In this document: piece by piece, positions 13,875 through 14,891 of the stretch
Numbering within the stretch: position 1 is the stretch's first letter
How the letters are laid out: each line of letters begins with the position of its first letter
NCBI GenBank assembly: GCA_051881655.1
Contig: JBJEQH010000076.1
Location: forward strand, 1-14,891
DNA: 14,891 bases
From: Heritagella sp051881655
Lineage (GTDB): Bacteria > Bacillota > Clostridia > Oscillospirales > Acutalibacteraceae
Direction of reading: 5' to 3'
Program-made: the position numbers and the translations under genes
The notes under the pieces: generated by a model
Told to the model about the DNA's origin: nothing
The model's database searches: none
Seen by the model: the letters and a program-made list of their open reading frames with translations, nothing else

Positions 13875-14485
13875 TCGATCCCCCTCTTTTCAATGGCTCT
13901 GACCGGGCAGATTTCATAGCAATTGCCGCAGTGCAGGCAGTTCTGCTGCCGGATGACCACCGGCTTGCCGGAAATGTCGATACACTTCTGCGGACATCTG
14001 GAATAGCAGAGCTTGCAGCCGATGCACCCCGGCCCCACAAAATACCCGGCGCTGTCTTCTTCGGCACGGCCGATCACAAAGCGGTCCCGCCGGACGTGCG
14101 CGGGGTCGCTGATATCGAAATACTCGCCCTGCGCCTCATACAGCCGGAACACCTCCAGGGCCGCACGGGTATCCCCGGGATAGATCCCCTGCATATAGGG
14201 ATTTTTCTCAAAAATCTCGCCGAGCTTTTCCGTGCCAATGGGTTCAGTTTTCCCCCGCAGTGAGACCGACTTCTTTCCTTTCACCGCCGACAGCGCCACA
14301 TAGCCCTGTTCGATCAGTTGGGCATGGAAACCCTTCCCCTTTGCCGTCAAAAAGTATACGCCCTCTTCGTCCCACAGCATCATGTCAATCACGCGGGTCT
14401 GCGGATGTCCGTCGGCCCCGACCGTCGCGATCACCGCCGAGTGGATCTCCTCCACCAGCATTCTCAGAAAATCGGTGGTTTCCAT
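13871..14485 (-). CDS. Flavin split-barrel protein fused to a 2x[4Fe-4S] ferredoxin domain
   Basis: The 204-residue product joins two redox modules. Residues 1-140 resemble the pyridoxamine-phosphate-oxidase-like FMN-binding split barrel (AVIATVGADGHPQTRVID, VYFLTAKGKGFHAQL, VALSAVKGKKSVSLRGKTEPIG, then the helix with YMQGIYPGDTRAALEVFRLYEAQGEYFDIS read in pieces). Residues 150-197 carry two ferredoxin motifs: C154, C157, C160 with C164-Pro, and C183, C186, C189 with C193-Pro. It should move electrons between an external donor, two clusters and a flavin. The substrate is unknown. The ATG at 14485 follows GGGGAGG. Its stop overlaps the macrodomain start as ATGA, so translation of the two is probably coupled. 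It is preceded by a hairpin and another split-barrel gene. Confidence 0.88.
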   Translation of the reverse strand: METTDFLRMLVEEIHSAVIATVGADGHPQTRVIDMMLWDEEGVYFLTAKGKGFHAQLIEQGYVALSAVKGKKSVSLRGKTEPIGTEKLGEIFEKNPYMQGIYPGDTRAALEVFRLYEAQGEYFDISDPAHVRRDRFVIGRAEEDSAGYFVGPGCIGCKLCYSRCPQKCIDISGKPVVIRQQNCLHCGNCYEICPVRAIEKRGIE

Positions 14486-14501
14486 TCTGTCCTCCCCTTA
14501 T

Positions 14502-14540
14502 AAAACGGGCGGGCGCCTCCTGTCCCCGGGGGCGTCCGCC
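14502..14540 (-). terminator. Imperfect terminator or attenuator between two flavin split-barrel genes
   Basis: In the mRNA GGCGG-x-CGCC (14540-14531) pairs with GGCG-x-CCGCC (14517-14508) with one mismatch and a 13-nt loop, followed by C and TTTT (14505-14502). It would end transcription after the gene at 14554, or pass only part of it on to the downstream redox/macrodomain/SirTM genes. The short T run makes it leaky. I see no convincing separate promoter after it. Confidence 0.6.
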
Positions 14541-14553
14541 TTCCTTTTCTCTC

Positions 14554-14891
14554 TTAGAAAACAAACGGCGGCTCCCCGGAGAAGTCCGCGATCACGCCAT
14601 GGGGATCCTCCAGATAGAACACCTCAAAAATCGGATTCTCCGCCGTCTGATACTGCCCTTTCACGATGGGATTGTTCATGCAGCCTTCCTTGACCGCCCT
14701 ATTGTTCTCAAAGACCGCTTTGCCGTGCAGGCGTATCCAGGCATAGCTGGGGCTGGATACCGAAATCTCCACGAAGGGGTTAACCTGCATATCCTGATAG
14801 ACATCCTTCTGGTTATTGGTGCAGAACCACAGTTTTCCCTCCTGCTCAAAGCAGAACATGAAGGGGCGGCACTTGGCCTTTCCGTCACGGC
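14554..14891 (-). CDS. Pyridoxamine-phosphate-oxidase-like flavin split-barrel protein, 5' partial
   Basis: The 3' part of a small FMN-binding split-barrel gene. The frame runs in from beyond the right edge: RDGKAKCRPF precedes the first internal Met (14859), which is therefore not the start. Visible family pattern: FMFCFEQEGKLWFCTNNQKDVYQDM split across the strand and the flavin-contacting TNNQKDVY, then NPFVEISVSSPSYAWIRLHGKAVFE, read in pieces, and a short C-terminal EVFYLEDPHGVIADFSG. Such proteins bind FMN or F420, or serve as flavin reductases; true pyridoxamine phosphate oxidase activity is unlikely for this short form. It stands 68 bp upstream of a second split-barrel gene and is probably in the same transcription unit, subject to the hairpin between them. 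Confidence 0.85.
   Translation of the reverse strand, partial: RDGKAKCRPFMFCFEQEGKLWFCTNNQKDVYQDMQVNPFVEISVSSPSYAWIRLHGKAVFENNRAVKEGCMNNPIVKGQYQTAENPIFEVFYLEDPHGVIADFSGEPPFVF

Overview
The window looks like chromosomal DNA from a GC-rich, anaerobic, low-oxygen-adapted Firmicute, most likely a gut Clostridia of the Oscillospiraceae/Ruminococcaceae type. The clues are the hrcA-grpE-dnaK-dnaJ order under a CIRCE operator, strong AAGGAGG ribosome binding sites, the families GGGtGRT, DUF3842 and DUF4358, 4Fe-4S proteins, and a rhamnosidase. The genus assignment is inference. No rRNA, tRNA, transposase, integrase or CRISPR array is visible.

Layout. Positions 1-749 (minus) carry the 5' part of a GH78 alpha-L-rhamnosidase that appears frameshifted near positions 60-85. 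Positions 750-1179 are a divergent intergenic region with an unusual ladder of short palindromes (about 886-1092), followed by a strong promoter. Positions 1180-2910 (plus) hold an IscU/NifU-like protein and a GGGtGRT-family protein, a two-gene operon of unknown function closed by a terminator. Positions 2998-3417 (minus) encode a small DUF3842 protein. Positions 3633-4886 (plus) encode two lipoproteins, an SGNH/GDSL-like hydrolase and a DUF4358 protein. Positions 4956-9856 (minus) are the class I heat-shock operon hrcA-grpE-dnaK-dnaJ, with a perfect CIRCE and a good housekeeping promoter upstream of hrcA. Positions 10136-12160 (plus) hold a protein that looks like two SCP2-like halves and a class III aminotransferase related to HemL. 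Positions 12269-14891 (minus) hold a SIR2-type class M ADP-ribosyltransferase, a zinc macrodomain ADP-ribose hydrolase, a flavin split-barrel/2x[4Fe-4S] protein and a second, 5'-partial flavin split-barrel protein.

How the genes work together. The heat-shock operon is a textbook unit: HrcA represses its own operon through CIRCE, and GrpE, DnaK and DnaJ form the refolding machine. The macrodomain/SirTM pair is the known writer/eraser couple of reversible protein ADP-ribosylation. Here the lipoyl-carrier and lipoate-ligase genes of the described operons are absent from the visible part, and a flavin/iron-sulfur protein is joined to the macrodomain by an ATGA overlap. The macrodomain and SirTM reading frames overlap by 149 nt in a way that one base change would turn into a single fusion protein. 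The IscU-like/GGGtGRT pair and the SCP2-like/aminotransferase pair are the least understood units and the best candidates for undescribed biochemistry.
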